Assembly: GCF_900086715.1 (NCBI RefSeq) | Contig: NZ_FLKH01000012.1 | Location: 2,111,346-2,175,345, forward strand | Source of the DNA: Gracilibacillus timonensis | Lineage (GTDB): Bacteria > Bacillota > Bacilli > Bacillales > Amphibacillaceae | DNA: 64,000 nt | Direction of reading: 5' to 3' | Part shown: in pieces, positions 28,444-37,874 of the stretch | Numbering within the stretch: the stretch's first letter is position 1 | Layout of the letters: each line of letters starts with the position of its first letter | The notes under the pieces: model-generated | Databases searched by the model: none | Seen by the model: only the letters and a program-made list of their open reading frames with translations | Told to the model about the DNA's origin: nothing | Program-made: the position numbers and the translations under genes

Positions 28444-29772
28444 ATGAGTTGGAAAAAAGGTATATTTAGCCTACTATTAGCCAGTTTCTTATTCGTGTTA
28501 GTGGCTTGTGGCGGAAATGATGATAGTACAAGTGGTGGCGATGCCGACGAGGGAGACGATGGCAAGGTTTCGATCAACTACTATTCTTGGGAAACAGGCG
28601 AGAAAGAAAATATAGTCGAGCAGATTATTGAAAATTTTGAGGCAGAAAATCCAGACATTGAGGTAAACTATGAACCACTTGTAACGAGTAATGATTCTTT
28701 AGAGTTTTATCAACAATTAGATATTAAAGTGGGGACTGGTGAGGCGATCGATGTCGTGGCTTTCTCTCATGTGGACTTTCTGTTGGAGCGTGCCTCTCGC
28801 GGGGTATTGGCACCGTTAGATGAGTTTATGGAAGCGGATTCGATTGATCCGACGGAAGAATACTATGTCGCACCACAGTATGAGGGTGAAACATTTGGTA
28901 TTCAGGATTTATCCCAGCCTTGGTTTGTGGCCATTAATAAAGACGCTTTAGATGCAGCTGGCTTAGATATGCCGGAGTGGGGCTGGACTTGGGATGATTT
29001 CCAAACGTATGCAGCTGAATTAACGAATGAAGATCAGTATGGTGCTTACTTCCATACATGGGGTGAATTCGCAGGTTTTCCGGCATATTCGGAATTACCA
29101 CACCCTTATTTGACGGAAAATGAAGAACCGGTCTTTGATGATGCAACGTTTGCTGATTTCTTTGAATTACGTCGTGAAATGGAAGAAGAGGGATCTGTGC
29201 GTAAGTTTCAGGATGTAGTGGCGTCAGAGACCCATTATGCTAGTGAATTCTTTAATGGTGACGCGGCCATGCTGCCGATTGGCTCCTTCATTATTGATAT
29301 GATTAAAGACAAGGAAAACTATCCACACGATTTTCAAACCGTATTTGCGCCACTTCCTAGATCTTCTGAGGATGTAGAAGTTGGTTCGACTTATATGGGC
29401 GGCCATTATCTAGGTATTGGTGAATCTTCGGAACATAAAGAAGAATCATATAAGTTCGCTAAGTATATGGCGGAACAAGTAGAAGTTATTTCGGACTTCC
29501 CTGGTTCCAGAAACGTCGATCAAGATCAAGTATTGGAAACGATGGTAGAAGATCAATCCGACTTGATTGATCAAGAGACATTACAAACAACGGTTTATGA
29601 TGATAATGTCATTATACCATATGATCCGGCCTACTCTACTGCCTATTCTAATGAACTCAAGAGCGTGTTAGAGGATGGCTTTAGCCGATATATCCTGGAT
29701 GGAATCAGTGCTAGTGAAGCACAAGAAGAAATGGTCGATCAAGCCAATCAGATTATTGAACGAAATCAATAA
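28444..29772 (+). CDS. Extracellular sugar-binding lipoprotein, MalE/UgpB type
   Basis: Substrate-binding lipoprotein for the MalF/MalG-type permeases. GGAGGGG lies before ATG 28444. A signal peptide runs to the lipobox LVACGG, followed by an acidic linker. The mature domain shows the family-1 solute-binding start (INYYSWETGEKENIVEQIIE) and a length of 442 residues. Unlike the LplA-type protein of the first locus it is MalE-sized, so the two loci probably take up different oligosaccharides. The ligand may be a product of the wall-anchored beta-helix protein downstream. Confidence 0.93.
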   Translation: MSWKKGIFSLLLASFLFVLVACGGNDDSTSGGDADEGDDGKVSINYYSWETGEKENIVEQIIENFEAENPDIEVNYEPLVTSNDSLEFYQQLDIKVGTGEAIDVVAFSHVDFLLERASRGVLAPLDEFMEADSIDPTEEYYVAPQYEGETFGIQDLSQPWFVAINKDALDAAGLDMPEWGWTWDDFQTYAAELTNEDQYGAYFHTWGEFAGFPAYSELPHPYLTENEEPVFDDATFADFFELRREMEEEGSVRKFQDVVASETHYASEFFNGDAAMLPIGSFIIDMIKDKENYPHDFQTVFAPLPRSSEDVEVGSTYMGGHYLGIGESSEHKEESYKFAKYMAEQVEVISDFPGSRNVDQDQVLETMVEDQSDLIDQETLQTTVYDDNVIIPYDPAYSTAYSNELKSVLEDGFSRYILDGISASEAQEEMVDQANQIIERNQ

Positions 29773-29785
29773 ATGAAAAGGGATG

Positions 29786-29808
29786 GAGGTAGCCTCACGG
29801 GCTGCCTC
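29786..29808 (+). terminator. Possible attenuating hairpin after the binding protein
   Basis: gaggtagcc pairs with ggctgcctc (one G-U pair) around tcacg, then tatctgttataatgg. There is no proper T run; it may only partly end transcription. The TATAAT that follows could serve the kinase gene. Confidence 0.35.
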
Positions 29809-29856
29809 TATCTGTTATAATGGTGGGATGAAATATGGCTGGGGAGATGATACATC

Positions 29857-31587
29857 ATGAAGACATTATTGCATTCCTCTTTTTATAAAAAAATTCAATC
29901 GACGATGATTATATTTATTATTATCCCTTTAATCATTGCCTCGGTCCTGTCATTTTTTCTGATTGAGGACTTGGTGATTGAAAAGGTAGAAAATACACAC
30001 AAAAATGTCGTCAATATGATGGCCTCCGATATTAATGATATGGTGGATGAAGTGATTGATACGACCAATTTGTATGGCAAGCCGCAAACGAATATATTAG
30101 ATCATATGAAGAATATTGCGGACAGTGAGACGATTTCTTCTTATGAGATCTATCAGAATTACCAAGAGATTTCGGACTATTTAAGCATCGCCTTTTCCAG
30201 TGTTTCCAGTTTGAATCCAGAAACCTTTTATATGAACAAAGAGCAACTGCTGATGATGGGAAATAACAATGGACTGACGCATGAGGAATTACATAACAGG
30301 CTCGATCCACGGTTGACTCAAGAGGAGATGGCGGAGATTAATCCGAATCAAACCTATTTTTTGCCGGCAGAAGACCTGAATCTGGCAGGGGTTGGCGAGA
30401 CGTCTCCTAGGCTTTATGCAGTAAGGGCTTACAAGGATTTTGTAGCTAATGAAGTCATGGGCATTCTCTATTTGGGAATCTCGGCGGATTATTTTGCTCA
30501 GTTATTTCGTGATGTGGAGAGCGGTGCTTTTCAACTGTTGGATCAGGAGGGGCAGTCGTTGGTTCGTTCCGCGGGTTATCAGGCATTGGAAGCAGAGGAT
30601 GACCTGCTCATTACCAAGGCGGCTATACCATCAACGGATTGGGAACTGGTCTATTATGTGCCATCGGGCGATATCATGAACGAGATCACCTCGACTTTCT
30701 CTTTTTACGCGGTTATCATTGCGGTTTGTATATTGTTGTTCTTAGGAATGTCTTTCTTTATCGCGGGAAATATTTATCGTCCGATGCATAGGTTGAAAAA
30801 TACGGTAGAAGCGTTTGGTGAGGGTGATTTACAAGTTCGTTATCCGGTGGAGACGAAGGATGAGATTGGTTTATTAGGGGGCGCCTTTAATAATATGTTA
30901 GATCAAATTAATCACCTGCTAGAGAAGGTGAAACAGGAAGAAGCGGAGAAGCGACAGTTGGAATTGCGTGCCTTATTTGCCCAAATTCGACCACACTTTC
31001 TGATCAACACATTAAATTCGATTAAGTGCAGTTTGTTGTTAGAGGATGATGCGGTCCATAGTAAAAAAATTGAGTCCTTAACCCGGCTGTTGCGCGCGAA
31101 TATGCGTGCGGAAGAGCTAACGACGATCAGGGAAGAATGCAATCTATTATATGATTATATCGAAATTATGAAATTGCGCAGTGACTTACCGATTGAATTA
31201 CGAACAACGATTAGTGAGGAGTTGGAGTCTTTTAAGGTGCCGAGATTGCTGTTGCAGCCAATTATTGAAAATGCGATTATTCATGGATTCTTTGACATGC
31301 CGGAGGCACCAGTGATCGAAGTTCAGGTGACGAAACAGTTAAACGATGTCGTGATCGAGGTAAGTGACAATGGTGTAGGGATGGATCAGGCAAGCCGTCA
31401 CCAGATATTACAGCATATTCAAACAGAGGACTATACATCTGACCATATTGGGATGAGGAATATTTATCAACGTTTGAAATTAACGTATAAGCAGACAGAT
31501 ATCGATATCCTGCCTAATGAGTGGGGTGGCACAACAGTTATGTTTGCTATTTCCAGTAAGGTAGATCCTTTGATCGAGGAAAGATAG
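29857..31587 (+). CDS. YesM-type sensor histidine kinase
   Basis: Membrane kinase of 576 residues. There is an N-terminal helix (about 15-40), an extracellular sensor domain to about 280, a second helix (YAVIIAVCILLFLGMSFFIA), a HAMP linker, a His_kinase domain with LFAQIRPHFLINTLNSIK, and HATPase_c (LLQPIIENAIIHGF, DNGVGMD). It lies downstream of the permease operon on the same strand and has no regulator next to it. The YesN regulator at 14.7 kb is the expected partner. Confidence 0.93.
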   Translation: MKTLLHSSFYKKIQSTMIIFIIIPLIIASVLSFFLIEDLVIEKVENTHKNVVNMMASDINDMVDEVIDTTNLYGKPQTNILDHMKNIADSETISSYEIYQNYQEISDYLSIAFSSVSSLNPETFYMNKEQLLMMGNNNGLTHEELHNRLDPRLTQEEMAEINPNQTYFLPAEDLNLAGVGETSPRLYAVRAYKDFVANEVMGILYLGISADYFAQLFRDVESGAFQLLDQEGQSLVRSAGYQALEAEDDLLITKAAIPSTDWELVYYVPSGDIMNEITSTFSFYAVIIAVCILLFLGMSFFIAGNIYRPMHRLKNTVEAFGEGDLQVRYPVETKDEIGLLGGAFNNMLDQINHLLEKVKQEEAEKRQLELRALFAQIRPHFLINTLNSIKCSLLLEDDAVHSKKIESLTRLLRANMRAEELTTIREECNLLYDYIEIMKLRSDLPIELRTTISEELESFKVPRLLLQPIIENAIIHGFFDMPEAPVIEVQVTKQLNDVVIEVSDNGVGMDQASRHQILQHIQTEDYTSDHIGMRNIYQRLKLTYKQTDIDILPNEWGGTTVMFAISSKVDPLIEER

Positions 31588-31603
31588 GCTAGTGCGTGTG
31601 TGT

Positions 31604-31632
31604 TTTTGACCGAGTTATGTAGGGTTTTGACT
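31604..31632 (+). promoter_or_regulatory. Paired TTTTGAC sites, 21-bp period, before the wall-anchored enzyme
   Basis: ttttgacc at 31604 and ttttgact at 31625 share the 13-base spacer length of the sites at 26376. They lie 40 bases before the -10 box at 31672, whose -35 region is poor, as expected for an activator-dependent promoter. Confidence 0.5.
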
Positions 31633-31671
31633 AAGAGCGACTGATTTCCCTTATTTTCTTTGTAGCGGTGT

Positions 31672-31677
31672 TATAAT
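31672..31677 (+). promoter_or_regulatory. -10 box TATAAT of the wall-anchored enzyme gene
   Basis: A perfect TATAAT, with no good -35 hexamer at 16-18 bases upstream. The long leader (about 105 bases to the start codon) shows no obvious riboswitch. Confidence 0.45.
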
Positions 31678-31787
31678 CGAAGCGTTAATCAAAAGCCGCT
31701 GTAAGGAAGGGGGATATATTTGTATGTATGCGGTTTCAATTTTAAGGGAATTAGATTGTGAAGTCATAAGAAAGGGGATTTTTTACT

Positions 31788-34700
31788 GTGAAAAGAGGAA
31801 AGCAATTACTGGTTTTGAGTATGATATGTATACTGTTTTTGTTTGCGATCGGCTATCAAGAAGTAGCAGCAGCGCCCGCAGATGATACCGTGATCAAGGC
31901 CGAGGCCCTATATGGAGCTACCGTGAGAGGTGGCAGCTATGCCGATCAATCAGCTGAAACAGGCTCTAATTCGATTCCTAGAGAGATATTAGAGGCGAAG
32001 ACGGCGGGAAATGAAAGTTATAGCAGACGTAGTCACTTAGAATTCGATATCCCTAGCGATACCAATTGGGAAGAGACAGCTGCTGTGATGTTGTCTTTAT
32101 ATTTACATGAACATACAGGGGATGGTAAAGAAGATACCGTCCAAGTCTTACTAACAGATAAAGCGGATTTAAGTGAAGAGAATTGGACATGGAATAATAC
32201 CGATGATTTGTTAAACAATGCCGAGATGATCGGAGAACAGACTTTTACGGAAGAGGATGCTGATACATGGGTAGAGATAGATGTGACGGCTATCAAGGAA
32301 CATTTACAGGCCAATCCAGATAAAGATTTTGGCATTGTGCTTCGCGTGGAAGAGGAGAATGATCAAGGCGGAATCCGTTTCTATTCGGCCTATCAAGATA
32401 ATGGAGTTTACACGCCATATTTGCATATTTTCCAGGATGAATATCAAGATACCTTGCCTCCTCGTGTGCAGGTAACTGGTGTGGAAGATGGCGCTACTGT
32501 AACGGATTCGGAAGTAGATGTGAATATACAGGCGACAGATAATCACGATGAAGAGCCGACCATTCATCTGACTGTAAATGGTGACAAAGTGGAAGGTGCA
32601 CAGCAGGGAGTCAACGTGATCCAATTAAAGGAAGGGAAGAACACGATCGAGGTTTATGCAGAAGATGCGGCAGGTAACACGTCTGTTACGCAGACAGTGG
32701 AAGTGGTATGGGAAGCAGTGACGGCGTTTCCTGTTATAGCAGATACGTATACTGATTACCGTAGTCCGGATCAAAACCATAATGGTGGTAATCTAGATTT
32801 GAAAAAGGCGGCAAGTGACGACAGTAATCAACGGGAAACCTATTTATCGTTTGACTTGTCGGATTATGACGCGCCTTATGTTAAAGAAGCCACAATTCAA
32901 TTTTATATCAATGAATTGATGGGAAATGATCGTACCTCAGAGCTTGTCTCGATTTATCAAGTGGAGGGCTTTGAGGAAGAAAACGTAACATGGAATAATG
33001 CGCCTGAGCGAGGGCAATTGGTAGCAGAAGCCTCTTATGAACGAACGGAGAATAACACATATGGTGAATTGGATATCTCTGCTTTTATCAATGAAGAGTT
33101 GCAGCAAACAGAGGGGGTAGGGACCTTACATTTGGTGTTAGCGATTGATAACGGTCACGATCAAAAAGGGGTTTTCATCAATAGTAAAGAGCAGGATCAA
33201 GACAAGGCAGCCCGGATTCAATTGGTGGAAGGTCTGCCAGCTCCAGAGGTGAACATAGAAGGTATAGAAGATGGAAAGACCTATACAGCCGATACGCTCA
33301 CCGATGTCAAAATCGAGACGACGAGTGTAAATGAGTCGATTGACATCCAAACGGAAGTGTTGGTTAATGGAGAAGCAGTTGCAGAGAAAGCGGATCATCT
33401 CTATGATCTTCCTTTGCAATTAGGGGAGAATTTGATTGAGATAACAGCAACTGATCAAGAGGGGAATCAAACGGAAAAGACCTTGAAGGTTACTAGATTA
33501 GAACAGGGAGAATCGACGGTTTACTACATCGATAGTGAAGCGGGGGATGATGCAAATGATGGATTGACAGAAGATACTCCATGGCAATCCCTTGAAAGAT
33601 TAAATCATGTTCAATTTCAGCCAGGCTCGAGTATTTTATTCAAACGTGGTGGTAGTTGGCAAGGGCAGTTCCGACCCTATGGCTCCGGCACGGCAGATCA
33701 GCCAATTACAATCGACGCCTATGGAGAAGGAGAGGCCATGCCGAAAATCGAAGGAAATGGTATCTCTAATGCAGATACAGGAAGTATTTACTCAGAAGGA
33801 GCGATTCATCTATATGACCTGTCCCATTGGCGTATTCAGAATATCGAAGTAACCAATAATGGGGAAGAAATAGCGGAAGCAGCACGAGCTGGTATTATCG
33901 TAATCGCAGGTGGTCAAGGGGATGTAGAGAATGTTCATATCGACAATGTCCATGTTCATGATGTCAATTCTGGCGTCGATGCGGAGAAGCTTTCTGGTGG
34001 GATTATCTTTTCTTCAGATACCCGTGATGAGCAGGGAAATGTGACCGATATCGAATCAAGTTTTCATAATATTTCAGTAGAGAATTCGCACATTCATGAT
34101 GTAGCGATTGAAGGTGTTAGAACCAAAACACGTCGCAATGGCAGTGATACAGGTTCGATTCACAGCAGTGATGTGGTTATTCGCAAGAACGTGATTAAGG
34201 ATACGTTTGGTGATGCCATTGTAATGGCCGAGGTAGGTTCAGGTGGCTTGGTCGAAAAGAACATTGTGCGTCGCCACAGCAGTAATAACAATAATCGCAA
34301 CTATGCCGGTGTTTGGTTATACCAATCACATGATGCGGTCATCCAGTATAACGAAGTAACGGATGGTGTGTACGGTTATAATGATGGTGAAGCCTTTGAT
34401 TTTGATATTGGAACGACAGATAGTGTCTTCCAGTATAATTATACCCGCAACAACCGAGGCGGCTTGCTATTAACGATGAGCAGTGCTGGCCAAAATAATG
34501 TTTTCCGTCATAATATCAGCTATAATGACGGTCAAGGCACGGAACTATTTTATGTGATGAATAACCGTACGCAGATTTATAATAATACCATTTATGTCGG
34601 AGAAGAAGTGGCCACCGAGTATGTTGTCAAAGATAATCCGATCGATTACATGTTTTTTAAGAACAATATCCTTTTTGTTGAGGGAGAGATCGAAGCATAC

Positions 34701-37514
34701 TCACAGCAGCCAGGATCGTTTGAGGCACCGAATATGTCGCATAACCTGATCTATCCAGCCGAGTTGTTAGAACTGAATGGAAGCCCGAATCCATATCCAG
34801 GGCTGATTCATGAAGATCCGAAATTTGTGAGCAATGGACCGGATTATACAGAGATGGATACTTGGGATGAAGAGATATGGAATCAAAACATCGCAGCATT
34901 TCAATTACAGGATGATTCACCAGCCATTGGTGCAGGAACGGCTATTGATGGCATGGGGTCAGAGGATATGCTAGGTAACCCTATTGATTCAGACAATCCG
35001 ACAATAGGTGCCTTGCAACATACTGTAGAAGAGATCGAATTAAGCGAACCCGAGGTGACTGTAGATAACGAGGCTTGGAGCAATGCCGAATCTGTCGGTG
35101 TTTCTATAGAGGTAACAGGAGATGATGTCACAGCTGAGTACCAATTGAATGGTACCGAAGGCGAGTGGCTATCATATGATGGCGATCTGCAGATTACGGA
35201 AGAAGGCGAAACCACTGTTTATGCACGTGCTGTTGATGCTTCGGGTAATACAAGTGATGTGGCAGAAGCGGTTGTGAAGTTAGATCGCACGATGCCTGAA
35301 AATCCGGTTGTCGAATTGTCAGAAGATGGCTGGACATCTTCGGATCGTGTGGAAGTGAATATAGAGAGTGCGGATGATCCACTAAGTGGTGTTGCCTATA
35401 CCGAATATCGGATGGGTAAAGAAGGTGAATGGCAGCCATATGAAGATGCTTTTGCGATTACAACAGAAGGAGAGACGGTGATCGAGGCACGTACAATAGA
35501 TAATGCCGGAAATCAGAGTGGGGTGACAGAGGCAACGGCTCAAATCAAGCGTACCGCTCCATCTGCACCAATGATTGAACCAGAAACAAGTGATTGGAGC
35601 AATGCAGCTAGTGTTTCTGTTTCCATCACAGGGGAGTCAGATAAACGTGTGGTAGAATATCAATTAAGTGATACAGAAGGTGAATGGTTAAGTTATGCGG
35701 AGCCGATTGCTATAACAGAGGAAGGCGAAACCACTGTTTATGCACGGGCCGTTGACCAAGCAGGAAATGTAAGTGAAGTGGCAGAGGCAGTCGTGAAGAT
35801 AGACCGGACGAAGCCAGAATTGAGTTTGCATGGAGATAATCCATTATATGTTCTGCAAGGTACAGACTTCGAAGATCCGGGATATGAGGCGACAGATAAT
35901 TTTACAAAAGAGCCAGAAGTCACGGTAGAAGGTGCTATCGATACAGAGGAAATTGACCAGCAGGAATTAGTTTATACGGCCAAAGACACAGCTGGTAATC
36001 AAACTTCTGTTACTCGTGAAGTGGTGGTATATGAAGCAACACAACCATCGATTACCTTGCAAGGTGATAATCCATTGATGATAGAAGCTGGCACAAGCTA
36101 TGAAGAACCTGGAGCTACTGCAGAAGACGAAGAAGATGGTGACCTTACGGATCAAATCGAAATAACGGGCGAGGTGGACGAGTCTACACCGGGCAGTTAT
36201 GCGCTTGTTTATCAAGTAACGAATCGTGCAGGTTTGACAACGACAGTCACTCGTTATGTGGAAGTGGTCGATACCCAAGCGCCTGAGTTAACGCTAGATG
36301 GTGAAGAGACCGTCACAGTGGAACTCGGTGAGGAATATCAGGAAGCTGGTGCAACCGCAGTAGACGCAATAGAAGGTGATGTATCAGAAGCTATTACGAT
36401 TAGTGGAGCAGTAGATCCAATGAAAGCAGGCATCTATCAGCTTAACTATACGGTACAAGATAGCTCTGGTAATAGTACCTCTGTCACACGTACGGTTCAT
36501 GTCAAAGATACGACCGCCCCTGCCAATGTTCATCTAGAGGTGATAGATGCTAGTGAAGATGCGATTACACTGACTTTTAGTGCGGAAGACTTGGCTGGCA
36601 TTAAACAATATATTCTATCTCGTGATGGCGAAGAGATTGCTGTTGTGGATGGGGAAGAATCAACGTATATCGATACAGAAGTCGAGTCAGGCATTGCTTA
36701 TTCTTATCAACTAGTAGCAGTAGACCCTTCTGAAAATCAAGCATCCAGTGAGCCGGTAGAAGTCACGACAGACACTACTGAGCGAGAATCTCCAGAAGTG
36801 GAACTAGACAAAGAGGCCGAACCAGTGGTGCCAGGGGATATGATTGCGATAAAAGGTACTAACACTTCCATTCAATTACCGCAAGATTTACCAGAAGGGA
36901 CAACCTTACAAGTCAAAAAAGTGAAAGATTTAGAGATGGCAGGGTTGGAACTTGCAGGTGAAGTCTATGATTTTATTTTCACTTATCCAGAAGGTGAGGA
37001 AGATTATCAAGGAAACTTTATCTTAACGATGGGTGTGAATGATGGAGTAGAGCAAGCGGCTATCTACCATTTCAATGAAGAGAGTAACGAGTGGGAGAAA
37101 CTAGGTGGCGAGAGAAACGGCCAACAGATTTCCCAAGAAGTCAGTCATTTCTCTATCTATGGTGTATTAGCCGAGGTTCAGGAGGAAGATTCGGATGAAG
37201 AAGAGACATCGAATGAGGAAGAAAATCAACCACCGATTGATGATGAAGGTGGGGAGCTCCCTGTAGATTCTGACGAAAATTCAGCAGATCAACCGAAAGA
37301 AACGAATCCAGAAGAGATAAGCAACACAGATAACGAAAAATCAGGTGACGTCAGAGAATCAGACCAAAACGAAACACAGACGGGGGCTTCACAAGAACAG
37401 CTGCCAAATACCGCAACAAATATGTTTAATTGGCTGGCAGCAGGTGGGGGGCTCTTGTTGGTGAGTGTTGTATTGTTGGCTATGAAAAGATTTAGAAAAA
37501 GAACAGAAGGATAA
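31788..37514 (+). CDS. Giant LPXTG wall-anchored beta-helix protein, probable glycan-active enzyme
   Basis: 1908 residues, exported and sortase-anchored. Order: signal peptide (1-28); DNRLRE-type domain (about 38-215); Ig-like domain; second DNRLRE-type domain (315-480); Ig-like domain; a right-handed parallel beta-helix (about 578-1075) opening with YYIDSEAGDDANDG, like polysaccharide lyases and related hydrolases; three Ig-like repeats containing GEWLSY or GEWQPY (1090-1340); three DUF5011-like repeats (1344-1572); a fibronectin III-like domain; an acidic stalk; LPNTA near 1870, a hydrophobic helix and a basic tail. The catalytic type cannot be fixed by reading. AGAAAGGGG precedes the GTG start. 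It probably supplies oligosaccharides to the adjacent importer. No sortase gene is in the window. Confidence 0.88.
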   Translation: MKRGKQLLVLSMICILFLFAIGYQEVAAAPADDTVIKAEALYGATVRGGSYADQSAETGSNSIPREILEAKTAGNESYSRRSHLEFDIPSDTNWEETAAVMLSLYLHEHTGDGKEDTVQVLLTDKADLSEENWTWNNTDDLLNNAEMIGEQTFTEEDADTWVEIDVTAIKEHLQANPDKDFGIVLRVEEENDQGGIRFYSAYQDNGVYTPYLHIFQDEYQDTLPPRVQVTGVEDGATVTDSEVDVNIQATDNHDEEPTIHLTVNGDKVEGAQQGVNVIQLKEGKNTIEVYAEDAAGNTSVTQTVEVVWEAVTAFPVIADTYTDYRSPDQNHNGGNLDLKKAASDDSNQRETYLSFDLSDYDAPYVKEATIQFYINELMGNDRTSELVSIYQVEGFEEENVTWNNAPERGQLVAEASYERTENNTYGELDISAFINEELQQTEGVGTLHLVLAIDNGHDQKGVFINSKEQDQDKAARIQLVEGLPAPEVNIEGIEDGKTYTADTLTDVKIETTSVNESIDIQTEVLVNGEAVAEKADHLYDLPLQLGENLIEITATDQEGNQTEKTLKVTRLEQGESTVYYIDSEAGDDANDGLTEDTPWQSLERLNHVQFQPGSSILFKRGGSWQGQFRPYGSGTADQPITIDAYGEGEAMPKIEGNGISNADTGSIYSEGAIHLYDLSHWRIQNIEVTNNGEEIAEAARAGIIVIAGGQGDVENVHIDNVHVHDVNSGVDAEKLSGGIIFSSDTRDEQGNVTDIESSFHNISVENSHIHDVAIEGVRTKTRRNGSDTGSIHSSDVVIRKNVIKDTFGDAIVMAEVGSGGLVEKNIVRRHSSNNNNRNYAGVWLYQSHDAVIQYNEVTDGVYGYNDGEAFDFDIGTTDSVFQYNYTRNNRGGLLLTMSSAGQNNVFRHNISYNDGQGTELFYVMNNRTQIYNNTIYVGEEVATEYVVKDNPIDYMFFKNNILFVEGEIEAYSQQPGSFEAPNMSHNLIYPAELLELNGSPNPYPGLIHEDPKFVSNGPDYTEMDTWDEEIWNQNIAAFQLQDDSPAIGAGTAIDGMGSEDMLGNPIDSDNPTIGALQHTVEEIELSEPEVTVDNEAWSNAESVGVSIEVTGDDVTAEYQLNGTEGEWLSYDGDLQITEEGETTVYARAVDASGNTSDVAEAVVKLDRTMPENPVVELSEDGWTSSDRVEVNIESADDPLSGVAYTEYRMGKEGEWQPYEDAFAITTEGETVIEARTIDNAGNQSGVTEATAQIKRTAPSAPMIEPETSDWSNAASVSVSITGESDKRVVEYQLSDTEGEWLSYAEPIAITEEGETTVYARAVDQAGNVSEVAEAVVKIDRTKPELSLHGDNPLYVLQGTDFEDPGYEATDNFTKEPEVTVEGAIDTEEIDQQELVYTAKDTAGNQTSVTREVVVYEATQPSITLQGDNPLMIEAGTSYEEPGATAEDEEDGDLTDQIEITGEVDESTPGSYALVYQVTNRAGLTTTVTRYVEVVDTQAPELTLDGEETVTVELGEEYQEAGATAVDAIEGDVSEAITISGAVDPMKAGIYQLNYTVQDSSGNSTSVTRTVHVKDTTAPANVHLEVIDASEDAITLTFSAEDLAGIKQYILSRDGEEIAVVDGEESTYIDTEVESGIAYSYQLVAVDPSENQASSEPVEVTTDTTERESPEVELDKEAEPVVPGDMIAIKGTNTSIQLPQDLPEGTTLQVKKVKDLEMAGLELAGEVYDFIFTYPEGEEDYQGNFILTMGVNDGVEQAAIYHFNEESNEWEKLGGERNGQQISQEVSHFSIYGVLAEVQEEDSDEEETSNEEENQPPIDDEGGELPVDSDENSADQPKETNPEEISNTDNEKSGDVRESDQNETQTGASQEQLPNTATNMFNWLAAGGGLLLVSVVLLAMKRFRKRTEG

Positions 37515-37521
37515 TAAAGAG

Positions 37522-37555
37522 AAAGGCCTGTTCAGAGAGTGTGCAGGCCTTTTGC
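37522..37555 (+). terminator. Terminator after the wall-anchored protein
   Basis: A perfect 9-bp stem, aaaggcctg with caggccttt, with a 13-base loop and a short T run (cctttt), eight bases after the stop codon. Confidence 0.85.
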
Positions 37556-37632
37556 TCGTGAGAGGTGGAAGCCATATTTCATAGCCTGCAAGGATGAATC
37601 TCGTGAAGTGAGGAGAAAGGATCGCGTTCCTA

Positions 37633-37874
37633 GGTCCATAAGAATCTCGCGGACTGTAGAAAGCAAATCCCGTTCTACAGTCCATAAGAATGAATCTCGC
37701 GGACTGAAAGAGAGCAAATCCTGTTCTACAGTCCATAAGAATGAATCTAACGGACAAAAAACGGCCGACTCACGAAGTTTTGTCCGTAAGAACGAATCTA
37801 ACAGACAAAAAACCGCCAAATCACGAAATACAGTCCGTAAGAATGAATCTAACAGACAAAAAATTGATGAATCG
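37633..37874. repeat. 51-bp hairpin repeat array, left block
   Basis: Five units of 50-51 bases, marked by gaatct at 37642, 37692, 37743, 37794 and 37845. A consensus unit has gtccgt and acggac arms around aagaatgaatcta, then an A run and an A-rich spacer. Variants lose pairing on the plus strand (acagac) but keep a G-U pair on the minus strand. Several frames stay open across units because 51 is a multiple of 3, but there is no ribosome site. The block ends at the IS256 insertion. Confidence 0.85.
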
